Of a stretch of 64,000 nt of DNA, positions 23,739 to 31,942 are shown one piece after another. Every line of letters starts with the position of its first letter. Position 1 is the first letter of the stretch. Origin of the DNA: AC-32 sp963717725 (GTDB taxonomy: Bacteria; Actinomycetota; Thermoleophilia; Gaiellales; Gaiellaceae); NCBI GenBank assembly GCA_963717725.1, contig CAVQWS010000015.1, forward strand, positions 1 to 64,000. Reading direction: 5' to 3'. The notes below the pieces were generated by a model. That model had not been told where the DNA came from and did not search any database. It saw only the letters and a program-made list of their open reading frames with translations. The position numbers and the translations under genes are program-made.

Positions 23739-25154
23739 CTACGGCGCCGAGAGTGCGGCGGTCAGGTCGCCTGCGTCGTCGTCGTTCGAGATTTCCCAGG
23801 CCCAGAGGCCTCGGAGCTTGTCCTGCCTCACGAGGCGTGCCCGGTCGGCCACGGCATGTGGGTCGACGTAGCTGATGAACGTGCCGCCGAACAGCGTCGG
23901 GCTGTAGAGCCACGGCGCCTTCGCCGCGCCGTCGTAGTAGCGCGTGAAGCCGTTCAGGCCCTTGCCGTCGTTGCCGGTGTTCGACGTCCGCGAGACCGCC
24001 GTCGGACCGATCACCGTCAGGTTCGCGTCGGCGAGGCCGGTGTCGACGAGGTCGTGGTAGGTCGGCGAGTCGTTCGACGGCGCCGCCGCGTGCGGCTGGA
24101 AGAGGCCGTTGTTCGATGCCGGGCACGCCGACGTACTCCTTGCCGTAGAACGGAACGCCGACGACGAGCTTGTCGGGCGCGACGCCGTTGGCGAGGTAGT
24201 AGTCGACCGTGCCGGCCGTGCTCCACGTGCTCATGAGCGCCCCTGGGACGGCGGGCGACTTCGGGTCGAGGGAGAACGGCGAGTTGAAGTCCGTCCACGC
24301 GTCCCAGGAGCCGTGGAAATCGAAGGTGAGCAGGTTGATCCAGTCGACCGTGCGCGAGACCGGAGCGAGCTCCCAGCTACCGCTCGAGTTGACGTTGCCG
24401 GCCGGGAGGTCGGCGGTCAGGAGGTAGTGCTTCCCGGTCGTCGCGCCGTACGCGTCGAGCTGCTGCCGGAACTCCTGGAGCAGCAGGGTCGCGTTGTGGA
24501 CGTCGGCCGGCGAGTGGTCGGCGCCGTTGCCGGGGTCGATGCCGGGGTACTCCCAGTCGATGTCGATCCCGTCGAAGACGCCCGCCGCCGCGCCCGGGCC
24601 GCCCGCGGACGGCGGCCAGATCGTCGCCGGGTCGAACGGCAGGTTGCCCTTCAGCAGCAGGTCGACGCAGGAGGCGACGAACGCCTGGCGGGTCGCGGCG
24701 GTGGCGGCGACGTCGGAGAAGTACTTCGACCCGGTCCAGCCGCCGAGCGACATCACGACGCGCAGGTTGGGGTGCGCCGCCTTCAGCTTCAGCAGCTGGT
24801 TGAAGTTGCCGTACAGGTGCTGGTTCGGGTTCGCGGAGTCGTCGGCGACGCCGTCGACGCTCTGGTCGGCGCCGGTCGGCGCTTCGTAGTCGGACCACGG
24901 ATCGGTGAGCCCACACGTCCCGGCGGCCGTCGGTGCTCCGAACGCATAGTCGAGCACGTTCAGCTTGTCGGCCGGGATCTGCTTGACGAAGTAGCCGCGG
25001 GCGTAGCGCGACCAGTTCGTGAAGAACGCGGCGCGGACGTCCGTCGGCGCTGCGGTCTGGCCAGGCGTCGGCGCGGCTTCGCCGAAGCGCCGGCAGCCAC
25101 CGTGACCGCGACGAGGAGTGCAGCAAGCGCGGCGATCGGAACTCGAGCCCTCAT
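23739..25154 (-). pseudogene. Secreted GH18 chitinase, frameshifted twice
   Basis: Reading three minus-strand frames in order gives a complete chitinase: a signal peptide (RARVPIAALAALLVAVTVAAG), AAFFTNWSRYARGYFVKQIP, the catalytic FDGIDIDWEYPG (DxxDxDxE) motif, LLTFDFHGSWD, and a C-terminal LRGLWAWEISNDDD region. The frame changes near 25078, just after the signal peptide (apparent one-base loss), and again near 24115 (apparent one-base gain), so neither half is productive as sequenced. The enzyme would hydrolyse chitin outside the cell. Whether the shifts are real or assembly errors cannot be decided here. Confidence 0.8.
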
Positions 25155-25217
25155 CTCTTGTCCTCCTTGCTGGAACAGGCGGGGGCGACGGACGGCGCCT
25201 GAAGCGGCGAAGTGATC

Positions 25218-25419
25218 TTGACCAATTCGGGATGGGCGCCCATCGCTTCGTGGCGACTAAACCACTCTTGGGCGAATTGGTCTACTCCGCTACTGCACTT
25301 CGATAAGACCACTTCGAGACCGCCTTCGCGGCTCCACGTTCATAGAAGCCGCTCATTTGCGGGGAATATCGAGAGTCTTGAGGCGGCGCCGGTCTGCCGA
25401 CCGGGATAAGACCAATTAG
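25218..25419. promoter_or_regulatory. Cluster of TGGTCTA/AGACCA half-site repeats upstream of the chitinase
   Basis: The spacer between the chitinase and NlpC/P60 genes holds TTGACCAATT (25218), GAATTGGTCTAC (25274), GATAAGACCACTT (25302) and GATAAGACCAATT (25405). GATAAGACCA occurs twice in direct repeat and TTGGTCTA once inverted. They resemble halves of the DasR/GntR operator TGGTCTAGACCA that controls chitinases in Streptomyces. The last copy overlaps the NlpC/P60 stop codon. Confidence 0.45.
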
Positions 25420-25871
25420 CGGAGCAGCCGCCGCGCGCCGACGAACTCGCCGCGCACCTGGTTCAGGCTCACGTAGCGGACGCGCGCGCCGGTGTGCGGC
25501 GCCGAGATCACGACCCGGCTCGAGACGACCAGGTCGACGTGGCCGCCGCCGTTCGTGAAGACCAGGTCGCCGGGCCTGAGCCGGCCGAAGCGAACCGGCC
25601 TGCCGAGCGCCATCTGCCCCCAGGTCGAGTGCGGGATCTTCCGGCCGATCGAGCGGTACGCCGCGTAGACGAGGCCCGAGCAGTCGAAGCCGGTGCGGCG
25701 GGAGCTGCCGCCCCAGCGGTACGGCACGCCCAGCTGATGCTTCGCGAACGCGACGACCTTGTCGGCAGGCGTGGCGGGCTCACGGATCGGCGCGCGGCCA
25801 GGGTCGACCTGCGCCTGGGCGGCAGGCGCGAGCAATCCGGGCAGCACGAGGACGGGAAGCAGGCGGCGCAT
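25416..25871 (-). CDS. Secreted NlpC/P60 cell-wall peptidase
   Basis: This 151-residue protein has a signal peptide (residues 1-20, LPVLVLPGLLAPAAQAQ) followed directly by an NlpC/P60 domain. The catalytic cysteine lies in FDCSGLVYAAY near residue 64, the histidine in GGGHVDLVV near residue 111 and the third residue in SAPHTGARV near residue 125. It should cleave a peptide bond in peptidoglycan stems. There is no SH3 or LysM targeting domain. Confidence 0.9.
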   Translation of the reverse strand: MRRLLPVLVLPGLLAPAAQAQVDPGRAPIREPATPADKVVAFAKHQLGVPYRWGGSSRRTGFDCSGLVYAAYRSIGRKIPHSTWGQMALGRPVRFGRLRPGDLVFTNGGGHVDLVVSSRVVISAPHTGARVRYVSLNQVRGEFVGARRLLR

Positions 25872-25942
25872 CCGGGCCTACCTCGGCCGGGAGGCGCCGG
25901 CCCGCAAGGGTTAGCGGGGTACCTCGATCGAGGGAGTCGCCG

Positions 25943-26350
25943 CTACGAGCCCAGTCCCTGCGCGATCTCCCAGCTGTGGCCGTCGGGGTCGGTGAAGGTC
26001 GCGACCCGCATGCCCCATGGCCGGTTGACCGGGCCGGTCAGCAGCTCCACGCCGCGCTCCTGCAGCGCAGCGCACGCTGCGTCGACGTCGTCGATCCAGA
26101 TGCTCAGCTGGAAGCGCGACCCGGACTCGCGGCCGGCCACCGGCGCCGGTTCGACCTGCTGCTCCGCCGAGGAGCTCAGGAGCAGGTTGACGAAGAGCTG
26201 GTCGAACTTCACGCAGACGGAGGTCTCGTCCTCGAAGACCACCTCGACGCCGAAGATCGCCTCGTAGAAGGACTTCGCCGTCTGCACGTCCTCCACGAAC
26301 AGGCTGATCGCGCTGACATGGCTCAACGACTGTTCCGCGGTCGTGCTCAT
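25943..26350 (-). CDS. VOC (glyoxalase/bleomycin-resistance) family protein
   Basis: The 135-residue protein has the paired beta-alpha-beta-beta-beta modules of the VOC superfamily: ISLFVEDVQTAKSFYEAIFG at the N-terminus and SIWIDDVDAACAALQERGVE with FTDPDGHSWEIAQ at the C-terminus. The metal-binding Glu of the last strand is present. The substrate is unknown. ATG 26350 is preceded by GAGAGGAGCC. The upstream DNA shares an element with the promoter of another VOC gene at 36735. Confidence 0.87.
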   Translation of the reverse strand: MSTTAEQSLSHVSAISLFVEDVQTAKSFYEAIFGVEVVFEDETSVCVKFDQLFVNLLLSSSAEQQVEPAPVAGRESGSRFQLSIWIDDVDAACAALQERGVELLTGPVNRPWGMRVATFTDPDGHSWEIAQGLGS

Positions 26351-26390
26351 CTGGGCTCCTCTCTCCAGGGGTCTGCGTCTTAGACCGCCG

Positions 26391-26415
26391 TGAGCCGAAA
26401 AAGTCATCGCTGAAC
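26391..26415 (-). promoter_or_regulatory. Possible weak sigma-B-like promoter of the VOC gene
   Basis: On the minus strand GTTC is followed after 15 bases by GGCTCA. The -35 half and the intervening GATGACTTTTTC match the copy upstream of the VOC gene at 36735, but the -10 half is a poor fit to GGGTAC. Confidence 0.3.
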
Positions 26416-26446
26416 GACGAAGCCCCGCCGAGGCGGGGCTTCGTCG
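26415..26446 (-). terminator. Hairpin terminator after the PRC-barrel gene
   Basis: A 14-bp perfect stem (CGACGAAGCCCCGC, loop CGAG) lies 22 bases past the PRC-barrel stop and just upstream of the VOC promoter element. It probably ends the PRC-barrel transcript. Confidence 0.65.
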
Positions 26447-26467
26447 AACGCTGATACGGGTCGCGGG

Positions 26468-26830
26468 CTAGAGGTCCTCGTGGGCGTGCGTGCCCCCGCG
26501 GCCGTAGTAGCCGGCGAGCTCGTCGCGGTAGCCCTGGTCGCGGTACCGCTCCTCGTCGAACTCGGGCGCGTTCTTGATCTCGTCCTTCGTGTGGTTGACG
26601 AAGATCGTCTCGGTGTCCGGGTCGATGTCCCGGATCACGCCGGCTGGAAGCATCACCTTCTTGCCGAAGATCCACGGACCGGTGTCGACGATGATGAAGC
26701 TGCTGCCGACCTCGTTCGTGGCCTCGTCAACCTTGCCGATGTCGCCGTCAGTGGCCTCGACCTTGAAGCCGGACAGGTCGAGGTTGGGCGGCGTTTGGAC
26801 GGTGAACGTCCACATCTCGACGGTCGCCAT
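26468..26830 (-). CDS. PRC-barrel domain protein
   Basis: The 120-residue protein is a single PRC-barrel-like domain: FKVEATDGDIGKVDEATNEVG, FIIVDTGPWIFGKKVMLPAGVI and a strand with DIDPDTETIFVNHTKDEIKNAP, followed by a Tyr/Gly-rich tail. Such proteins are small and often stress-induced in actinobacteria. The ATG at 26830 follows AGGAGG. A well-formed GTTT-N15-GGGTAC promoter lies about 50 bases upstream. Confidence 0.88.
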   Translation of the reverse strand: MATVEMWTFTVQTPPNLDLSGFKVEATDGDIGKVDEATNEVGSSFIIVDTGPWIFGKKVMLPAGVIRDIDPDTETIFVNHTKDEIKNAPEFDEERYRDQGYRDELAGYYGRGGTHAHEDL

Positions 26831-26879
26831 TGACTGCACCTCCTGAGGCTCGTTTCGCCTCGTCGCTTGAATACCTTGC

Positions 26880-26904
26880 GTACCCCTGCAGGCAGGTGCC
26901 AAAC
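26880..26904 (-). promoter_or_regulatory. Sigma-B/SigF-type promoter of the PRC-barrel gene
   Basis: On the minus strand GTTT (26904-26901) and GGGTAC (26885-26880) are separated by exactly 15 bases, matching the general-stress sigma-factor consensus GTTT-N15-17-GGGTAY. It lies 50 bases upstream of the start codon. Confidence 0.55.
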
Positions 26905-26942
26905 ACCAAAAACAGGCCAATTTGCAGGGATTTTGAAAGTGC

Positions 26943-27317
26943 TTAGTCTCTCCGCGACCCGCGCCAGGGCCCGGGCACGAAGTCGAGCACGACGTTCACG
27001 GCCCAGACGATGACGGTCGCCCAGACGAGCGAGCGGAAGCCGTGGATGTCGAAGCCGTCCACGAGCAGGTCGGTCAGCCAGAGCATCAGCATCGCCACGC
27101 CGAACCAGATCAGCCCGAGCGTGATGACGGCGAGCGGCAACGTGAGCAGGCGGATGAAGGGCTTGAGGATCGTGTTCAGGATCCCGAACAGCAGCGCGGC
27201 TCGGATCAGGTCGCCGGCGCTGTCTACCTCGACGCCGCTCAGCACGCCGGTCACGATGGCGAGCACGATCGCGTTCGCCACCCACGAGAGCGTCAGCTGC
27301 TTGGCGAGGCGAATCAT
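26943..27317 (-). CDS. Phage holin family 4 (DUF360-type) membrane protein
   Basis: The 124-residue protein has four predicted helices and the family pattern (AIVLAIVTGVLSGVEVD, FGILNTILKPFIRLLTLPL, ITLGLIWFGVAMLMLWLTD). Despite the family name these proteins are ordinary chromosomal membrane proteins in many bacteria, with unknown role. There is no phage context here. The ATG at 27317 follows CAGGAGGATGATTCGCCC. Confidence 0.85.
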   Translation of the reverse strand: MIRLAKQLTLSWVANAIVLAIVTGVLSGVEVDSAGDLIRAALLFGILNTILKPFIRLLTLPLAVITLGLIWFGVAMLMLWLTDLLVDGFDIHGFRSLVWATVIVWAVNVVLDFVPGPWRGSRRD

Positions 27318-27396
27318 GGGCGAATCATCCTCCTGGGACTAGACACGTGCACGCTCAACGCGCGAGGCTAGGCACTACCCAACTAGGAGGAAGCAC

Positions 27397-27789
27397 GTGA
27401 TCGCAGCGGACTACCCGTTTCTCGACGTCCTCTGGACGATGTTCATCTTCTTCGCGTGGATTATCTGGTTCTGGCTCCTGATCACCATCTTCGCGGACGT
27501 CTTCCGCCGGAGCGACATCGGCGGCGGGACGAAGACGCTCTGGTGCATCTTCGTGATCATCACGCCGTTCATCGGCGTGTTCGTCTACCTGATCTCGCAG
27601 AGCAAGGGGATGAACGAGCGCAACCTGCAGAACGTGAAGCAGCAGCGGCAGCAGACCGACGAGTACATCCGCTCGGTCGCGGCCGAGGATCCGGCCTCCC
27701 AGATCGCGCAGGCGAAGTCGCTGCTCGACAGCGGCGCGATCAACCAGCAGGAGTTCGACGCGCTGAAGCAGAAGGCGCTCGCGACCTAG
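27397..27789 (+). CDS. PLDc_N plus SHOCT domain membrane protein
   Basis: This 130-residue protein has two N-terminal helices with a linker (LWTMFIFFAWIIWFWLLIT and KTLWCIFVIITPFIGVFVYLI), typical of PLDc_N-type membrane anchors, then a charged Gln-rich stretch and a C-terminal SHOCT motif (AKSLLDSGAINQQEFDALKQKAL). SHOCT proteins are common in actinobacteria; the motif is thought to mediate oligomerisation. The start follows AGGAGGAAGCAC. Its stop overlaps that of the DUF1697 gene in a CTAG. Confidence 0.9.
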   Translation: MIAADYPFLDVLWTMFIFFAWIIWFWLLITIFADVFRRSDIGGGTKTLWCIFVIITPFIGVFVYLISQSKGMNERNLQNVKQQRQQTDEYIRSVAAEDPASQIAQAKSLLDSGAINQQEFDALKQKALAT

Positions 27790-28325
27790 CGGGCGTCCGC
27801 GAGCTCGAGCAGGGCCTCGACGGTCGTCCAGTTCCGCGACGTTGCGGTGACCCCGAGGCCCTGCCCGGCGAGCTTCGACCACAGCTTCGAGCGGGCGATC
27901 GTCTTCGGGTGCCACGCGTAGACCTCTCGGCCCGAGACGACCACGCGCTCGCCGGACGCGGCGGCCTCCTCGAGCTCACGCACGGTCTTCGCCGGGAGCT
28001 TCTTTTCGAGAAAGGTGACCTGGTAGGCCTTCGGGTTCCTCGCGACCTTGGCGTGCGGGTTGCGCTTCACAACGGCGGCGAGCTCGGCTTTCGTCCGCAC
28101 GACGACCGCGATCTCGAGACCGAACTGCTCCTTGATCAGCTTCTCGATCTCTCTGCGCACCGTCTCGGGCTTGGCGCGGCTCTCGACCACGACGTTGCCG
28201 CTCTGCAGATAGGTCTGCACCTCGGTGAAGCCGGCCTCCTCGAGCGCCGTGCGCAGGGCCGGCATCGCGATGCGGTTGCGCGGGCCGATGTTGATCCCGC
28301 GCAGGAGGACGACGTGGCGCGCCAT
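27786..28325 (-). CDS. DUF1697 family protein
   Basis: The 179-residue protein begins MARHVVLLRGINIGPRNRI and continues with the LRTALEEAGFTEVQTYLQSGN and SGREVYAWHP patterns that define DUF1697. No function is established for the family. Its ATG overlaps the stop of the acylphosphatase gene (TGATG), so the two are one translational unit. Confidence 0.9.
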   Translation of the reverse strand: MARHVVLLRGINIGPRNRIAMPALRTALEEAGFTEVQTYLQSGNVVVESRAKPETVRREIEKLIKEQFGLEIAVVVRTKAELAAVVKRNPHAKVARNPKAYQVTFLEKKLPAKTVRELEEAAASGERVVVSGREVYAWHPKTIARSKLWSKLAGQGLGVTATSRNWTTVEALLELADAR

Positions 28326-28591
28326 CAGCGGGTCGCGAAGCCGCGCAAGGACTCCGGCTCCTCCTCGAGGACCTCGACTCGGTCGACCTGCGCGCCTCGC
28401 GGGCCTTCCTTCGAGACCCGCACGACCGACTCGACCGCGTCGGGCTCGCCTTCGAGCACCGCCTCGACGGTTCCGTCGGCGCGGTTTTGCGCCCAGCCGG
28501 CGACCCCGCGCGACTCGGCGGCGCGTGCAATCGCCCAGCGGAAGCCGACTCCCTGGACGCGCCCGTGAACAATCAGACGGCGGCGGATCAC
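28325..28591 (-). CDS. acyP: Acylphosphatase
   Basis: The 88-residue protein has the acylphosphatase signature: VHGRVQGVGFRWAIARAAES with the catalytic arginine (GVGFR) and GWAQNRADGTVEAVLEG with the catalytic asparagine. It hydrolyses acyl phosphates such as acetyl phosphate. The length equals that of the family. It lies 20 bases from the divergent hydrolase start and is co-translated with the DUF1697 gene. Confidence 0.93.
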   Translation of the reverse strand: MIRRRLIVHGRVQGVGFRWAIARAAESRGVAGWAQNRADGTVEAVLEGEPDAVESVVRVSKEGPRGAQVDRVEVLEEEPESLRGFATR

Positions 28592-28611
28592 TCCGCGGCA
28601 TTATCGGGCCG

Positions 28612-29193
28612 ATGAAGCAACTCGAAACGCCTCACGGCCCGGCGCGAGTGCACCTGCACGAGATCGACAACCCTCGAGCCGCGCTCGTGCTCGGCCACGG
28701 GGCGGGCGGCGGCGTCGAGTCGCCGGACCTGCAGGGCGCGGCGAAGGCGGCGCTCGAGGCGGGCCTGACCGTCGCGCTCGTCGAGCAGCCCTACCGCGTC
28801 GCCGGCCGCCGCTCGCCCGCGCCGGCGAATCAGCTCGACGCGGCGTGGACGAGCGTGATCGAGCAGCTCGCCTTCGACGTGCCGCTGATCGCCGGCGGCC
28901 GCTCCTCGGGCGCCCGCGTCGCCTGCCGGACCGCGGCCGCGACTGGCGCCAGGGCGGTGCTCTGCCTCGCCTTCCCGGTGCACCCGCCCGGCCGGCCAGA
29001 GAAGAGCCGGCTGGACGAGCTCGACGCGGTCAAGGTGCCGACGCTGGTCGTCCAGGGCGAGCGCGATCCGTTCGGAATGCCGCCGTCTGCACCAGATCGC
29101 ACCGTCGTGCAGATTCCCGGCACCCACTCGCTCCGCAGCAGCGCCGCGGTCGAAGAGCCTGTGTCCGCCTGGTTGCTTAGGATCGCGATGTAA
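28612..29193 (+). CDS. Alpha/beta hydrolase (dienelactone hydrolase-like, KANL3/Tex30 type)
   Basis: The 193-residue protein has the alpha/beta hydrolase core: ALVLGHGAGGGVESPDLQG (oxyanion side), the nucleophile elbow AGGRSSGARVAC near residue 100, an acidic residue in VVQGERDPFGMP near residue 145 and the histidine in IPGTHSLR. This compact form matches the KANL3/Tex30 group. The substrate is unknown. The start is the ATG at 28612. Confidence 0.82.
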   Translation: MKQLETPHGPARVHLHEIDNPRAALVLGHGAGGGVESPDLQGAAKAALEAGLTVALVEQPYRVAGRRSPAPANQLDAAWTSVIEQLAFDVPLIAGGRSSGARVACRTAAATGARAVLCLAFPVHPPGRPEKSRLDELDAVKVPTLVVQGERDPFGMPPSAPDRTVVQIPGTHSLRSSAAVEEPVSAWLLRIAM

Positions 29194-29221
29194 CCCCAAC
29201 GAGGAGGGTCGATGAGCACCA

Positions 29222-29836
29222 TTGCTCGCCTACGTCGTCCTGTTCGTGATCGGCGTGCTCCTGATCTACAACGGCACGCCGGACTCGAGCTCCGCCCCGG
29301 GAAAGGTCATCGCTTACTACTCCGACTCCGGCCACCGTGACCGGATCAACATCGGGTGGGTGCTCGCGGGGCTCGGCTACTTCTTCTTCCTCTGGTTCCT
29401 GAGCGCTCTGCGGCAGAGCATCCGGCGGCTCGAGGTCGAAGACGGGTTCCTGACCGGACTGGCCACGATGGGCGGCGTCGTCTACGCGACCTTGTCACTG
29501 GCGGCCCTGGCCGTGGAGACCGGGATCCGGACGATGAGCGACGACACGTACCACCACCAGGTCTACCCGGGGCTCATCCACGCGGCCGACGACGCTGCCT
29601 GGGTGCTGCATGCCTCGGGCGGCGTGGGCATCGGGGCGATGATCATCGCCGCCTCGCTGGCAGCCCTGCGCGCGCGAGCGGTGCCCACCTGGGCCGGGTG
29701 GCTCGGCATCGTCGTCGGGATCCTCGGGCTCGGGCTGGTCATCTTCTTCCCGTGGTTCCTGGTCGCGATCTGGATCCTGGTCGTGAGCATCGGGATGTTC
29801 GTCGGCGCGAGCCGCGCACCGGCGCCGGCCGTCTAG
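29222..29836 (+). CDS. Hypothetical membrane protein, start disturbed by a possible one-base shift
   Basis: The 204-residue product has six hydrophobic segments (for example AYVVLFVIGVLLIYNG and IVVGILGLGLVIFFPWFLVA) and no catalytic motif. As sequenced it must start at a TTG at 29222. An ATG at 29212 has an excellent ribosome binding site (GAGGAGGG) but is in another frame; deleting one base between the two would fuse them to MSTLLAYVVLF. I suspect a one-base insertion near 29221. Its function is unknown. Confidence 0.65.
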   Translation: MLAYVVLFVIGVLLIYNGTPDSSSAPGKVIAYYSDSGHRDRINIGWVLAGLGYFFFLWFLSALRQSIRRLEVEDGFLTGLATMGGVVYATLSLAALAVETGIRTMSDDTYHHQVYPGLIHAADDAAWVLHASGGVGIGAMIIAASLAALRARAVPTWAGWLGIVVGILGLGLVIFFPWFLVAIWILVVSIGMFVGASRAPAPAV

Positions 29837-29845
29837 GAATGCACC

Positions 29846-29873
29846 CTCCGGGCCCGTTTAGGGGGGCCCGGAG
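29846..29873 (+). terminator. Hairpin terminator upstream of cspA
   Basis: A 10-bp stem (CTCCGGGCCC) with an eight-base loop lies ten bases after the membrane protein stop, isolating the cold-shock gene from it. Confidence 0.55.
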
Positions 29874-29971
29874 AGCATTTCGGCTAAGCTTTGGGCTCCA
29901 CAGAGCGAGTACCTGGTCGGCTGACGCCTCCCATCTACCGTTCGTGAATAGGTAGAAGGAGGTGTTTTTCT

Positions 29972-30184
29972 ATGGCTACAGGAACAGTGAAGTGGTTCAA
30001 CGACGCCAAGGGGTACGGCTTCATCACCCCGGACGACGGCGGCGGCAAGGATCTCTTCGTCCACCACACCGCGATCTCGGGTGACGGCTACAAGTCGCTC
30101 CCCGAGGGCGCGAAGGTCGAGTACGAGGCCGCCGAGGGTGCCAAGGGCCCCGAGGCAAAGAACGTCGTACAGGTGGCTGGTTAA
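29972..30184 (+). CDS. cspA: Cold shock protein
   Basis: This 70-residue protein is a canonical single cold-shock domain: GTVKWFNDAKGYGFI with RNP1 and LFVHHTAI with RNP2. It binds single-stranded nucleic acids and acts as an RNA chaperone. GAAGGAGG lies 10 bases upstream of the ATG. A leader of roughly 100 bases separates the upstream terminator from the start and could carry a thermosensing structure. A 12-bp hairpin follows the gene. Confidence 0.95.
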   Translation: MATGTVKWFNDAKGYGFITPDDGGGKDLFVHHTAISGDGYKSLPEGAKVEYEAAEGAKGPEAKNVVQVAG

Positions 30185-30193
30185 CCAAGAGCA

Positions 30194-30221
30194 GGCGCGC
30201 GCCGCTGGCGCGGCGCGCGCC
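30194..30221 (+). terminator. Hairpin after cspA
   Basis: A perfect 12-bp stem (GGCGCGCGCCGC, loop TGGC) starts ten bases after the cspA stop. It may be a terminator or a read-through attenuator in front of the second cold-shock-like gene. Confidence 0.6.
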
Positions 30222-30244
30222 GACTCCTAGCGAAAGGAATCTCT

Positions 30245-30502
30245 GTGCGAGGACAGATGCTCTGGTTCAACGAGGTCAAGGACTATGGATTCATCATGAC
30301 CGAGGACGGCGAGCGGCTCGCGGTCGCGGGCAACGGGTTCGCCCAGGGCGAGAAGCCCGAGGGTCGCTGTGCGCACAAGCCGGTCACGTTCGAGGTGGAC
30401 GAGACCACCGGCGAGCGGCAGGCGCAGAACGTCGTCTTCGACCAGGAGGTCGCGGCTCGTCGGGCGAGGATGCGGAGCGGCGGGCGCGGAATTCGACACT
30501 AG
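30245..30502 (+). CDS. Divergent cold-shock-domain-like protein
   Basis: The 85-residue protein starts RGQMLWFNEVKDYGFIMTED, which keeps the WFN...GFI core of RNP1 but replaces the basic Lys-Gly with Lys-Asp, and lacks a clear RNP2 FVHH. The C-terminal half is charged and ends in an Arg/Gly-rich tail. The GTG at 30245 follows AAAGGA. It is probably a nucleic-acid-binding relative of CspA in the same transcript. Confidence 0.75.
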   Translation: MRGQMLWFNEVKDYGFIMTEDGERLAVAGNGFAQGEKPEGRCAHKPVTFEVDETTGERQAQNVVFDQEVAARRARMRSGGRGIRH

Positions 30503-30511
30503 GAGGCATGG

Positions 30512-30703
30512 ATGGCGACGAAGAAACGGCAGCAGACGATCAACAAGCGCAACCGCGAGCGCGCGATCGAGGAGAAGCGCACGCTCAAGCGGCAGGCCAA
30601 GGAAGAGAAGCGCGAGGCGATCAAGAGCGGCGAGATCGAGAAGCCGGACTGGCTCGGGCCTCCGAACGAGCAGCTCGGCGACGACGAGCCGGCCCCGGCC
30701 TGA
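30512..30703 (+). CDS. Small highly charged protein
   Basis: This 63-residue protein is almost entirely Lys/Arg/Glu in its first two thirds (KKRQQTINKRNRERAIEEKR) and acidic with prolines at its end. It is predicted helical and is similar in style to small conserved actinobacterial proteins of unknown role. It starts nine bases after the cold-shock-like gene with AGGAGG in front, so the three genes probably form an operon leading into the multicopper oxidase. Confidence 0.7.
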   Translation: MATKKRQQTINKRNRERAIEEKRTLKRQAKEEKREAIKSGEIEKPDWLGPPNEQLGDDEPAPA

Positions 30704-30704
30704 A

Positions 30705-31910
30705 GTGCAGACCCGGGCCGTCGAGCTGGAAGCTCGCGAGACGGACTGGGAGTACGCGCCAGGTCGCAGGGTCGCCGGGATGGGGTTCGACGGCAGGTTT
30801 CCCGGACCGCTGATCGAGGCGGAGGTCGGCGAAACGATTCGCGCGCGGTTGACGAACAGCCTGTCGCAGCCGACCACGATCCATTGGCACGGCTTGCGGA
30901 TTCCGGCCTCGATGGACGGAACCGAGAGCGTGCAGACAGCGGTCGAGCCCGGCGAATCGTTCGACTACGAATTCACGCTTCCCGACGCGGGAACCTTCTG
31001 GTACCACACGCACGTCAACGAGACCGAGCAGCTCGAGCGCGGGCTGTACGGGCCGCTCGTCGTTCGTGGCCCTGGCGAGCCGACGCTCGACGACGACCGC
31101 GTCCTGATGCTCGACGACCTGAAGCTCGACGCGGACGGACGGCTCTCACCGTTCGGCGACGACCATGAGCTGCACGAGGGCCGCGAAGGCGAGATCCGCC
31201 TTCTCAACGGTTTGCAGGAGCCCGAGCTCGAGATCGCAGCGGGTCAGATCGAGCGCTGGCGGGTCGTGAACGCGGCGAACACCCGCTTCATGCGCCTCTC
31301 CCTCGGCGGCCGGCCCTTCTCGATCCTCGGCAGCGACGGCGGTCTGATCGGAGCGCCCGTCGAGGCGACCGAGATCCTCGTCACGCCGGGCGAGCGGGTC
31401 GAGCTCGCGGTCGGGCCGTTTGCGGAGGGCGAGGTGCTCGAGCTCGAGGCGCTGCCCTACGACCGCGGGCGCGGCGAACCGAAGCGCGAGCGGTTCGCGA
31501 CGATCCGCGTGGGGCCGGCGGAGGCGTCGGTGGCGCACGTGCCTGAGGTACTGCGCGAGATCGCGCCGCTGACAGCCGACGGAACCGAGCCGACGCGAAC
31601 GGTGAGCATGAAGGCCCTGATGCACGGCGGCCACGGCCAGCGCGACGACGACGTCCAGGTCGGCGAGCTCCAGGTCTGGGAGCTCGTCAACGAGACGAGC
31701 CAGGACCACCCGTTCCACCTGCACGGCTTCTTCTTCCAGGTGCTCTCCGACGGCCCGCTCGCCTGGAAAGACACGGTCAACGTCCCGCGGAAGGCGCAAG
31801 TCCGGATCGCGTGGCTACCCGACGACCGGCCCGGCGAGTGGATGTACCACTGCCACATCCTCGAGCACCACGCGATGGGGATGATGGCTCACTTCAGCGT
31901 CGTCGCCTAA
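30705..31910 (+). CDS. Multicopper oxidase without signal peptide
   Basis: All four copper-binding motifs are present: HWHG near residue 60, WYHTHVNE near residue 99, HPFHLHG near residue 335 and HCHILEHHAMGM near residue 382, the last giving the type 1 His-Cys-His and axial Met. The 401-residue length is short for a three-domain laccase. The only plausible start, GTG 30705, opens directly on domain 1 (VQTRAVELEAR), so there is no Sec or Tat signal; the product is predicted cytoplasmic unless a start upstream was lost. The start lies one base after the previous stop, suggesting coupled translation. The substrate is unknown. Confidence 0.88.
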   Translation: MQTRAVELEARETDWEYAPGRRVAGMGFDGRFPGPLIEAEVGETIRARLTNSLSQPTTIHWHGLRIPASMDGTESVQTAVEPGESFDYEFTLPDAGTFWYHTHVNETEQLERGLYGPLVVRGPGEPTLDDDRVLMLDDLKLDADGRLSPFGDDHELHEGREGEIRLLNGLQEPELEIAAGQIERWRVVNAANTRFMRLSLGGRPFSILGSDGGLIGAPVEATEILVTPGERVELAVGPFAEGEVLELEALPYDRGRGEPKRERFATIRVGPAEASVAHVPEVLREIAPLTADGTEPTRTVSMKALMHGGHGQRDDDVQVGELQVWELVNETSQDHPFHLHGFFFQVLSDGPLAWKDTVNVPRKAQVRIAWLPDDRPGEWMYHCHILEHHAMGMMAHFSVVA

Positions 31911-31942
31911 CCGTTTCGACGGCGCGGAGTCGCACTGAGCAG

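Noticed and set aside
26943..27317. Prophage holin
   Set aside because: The family-4 holin-like protein is widespread on chromosomes and no other phage gene is nearby.
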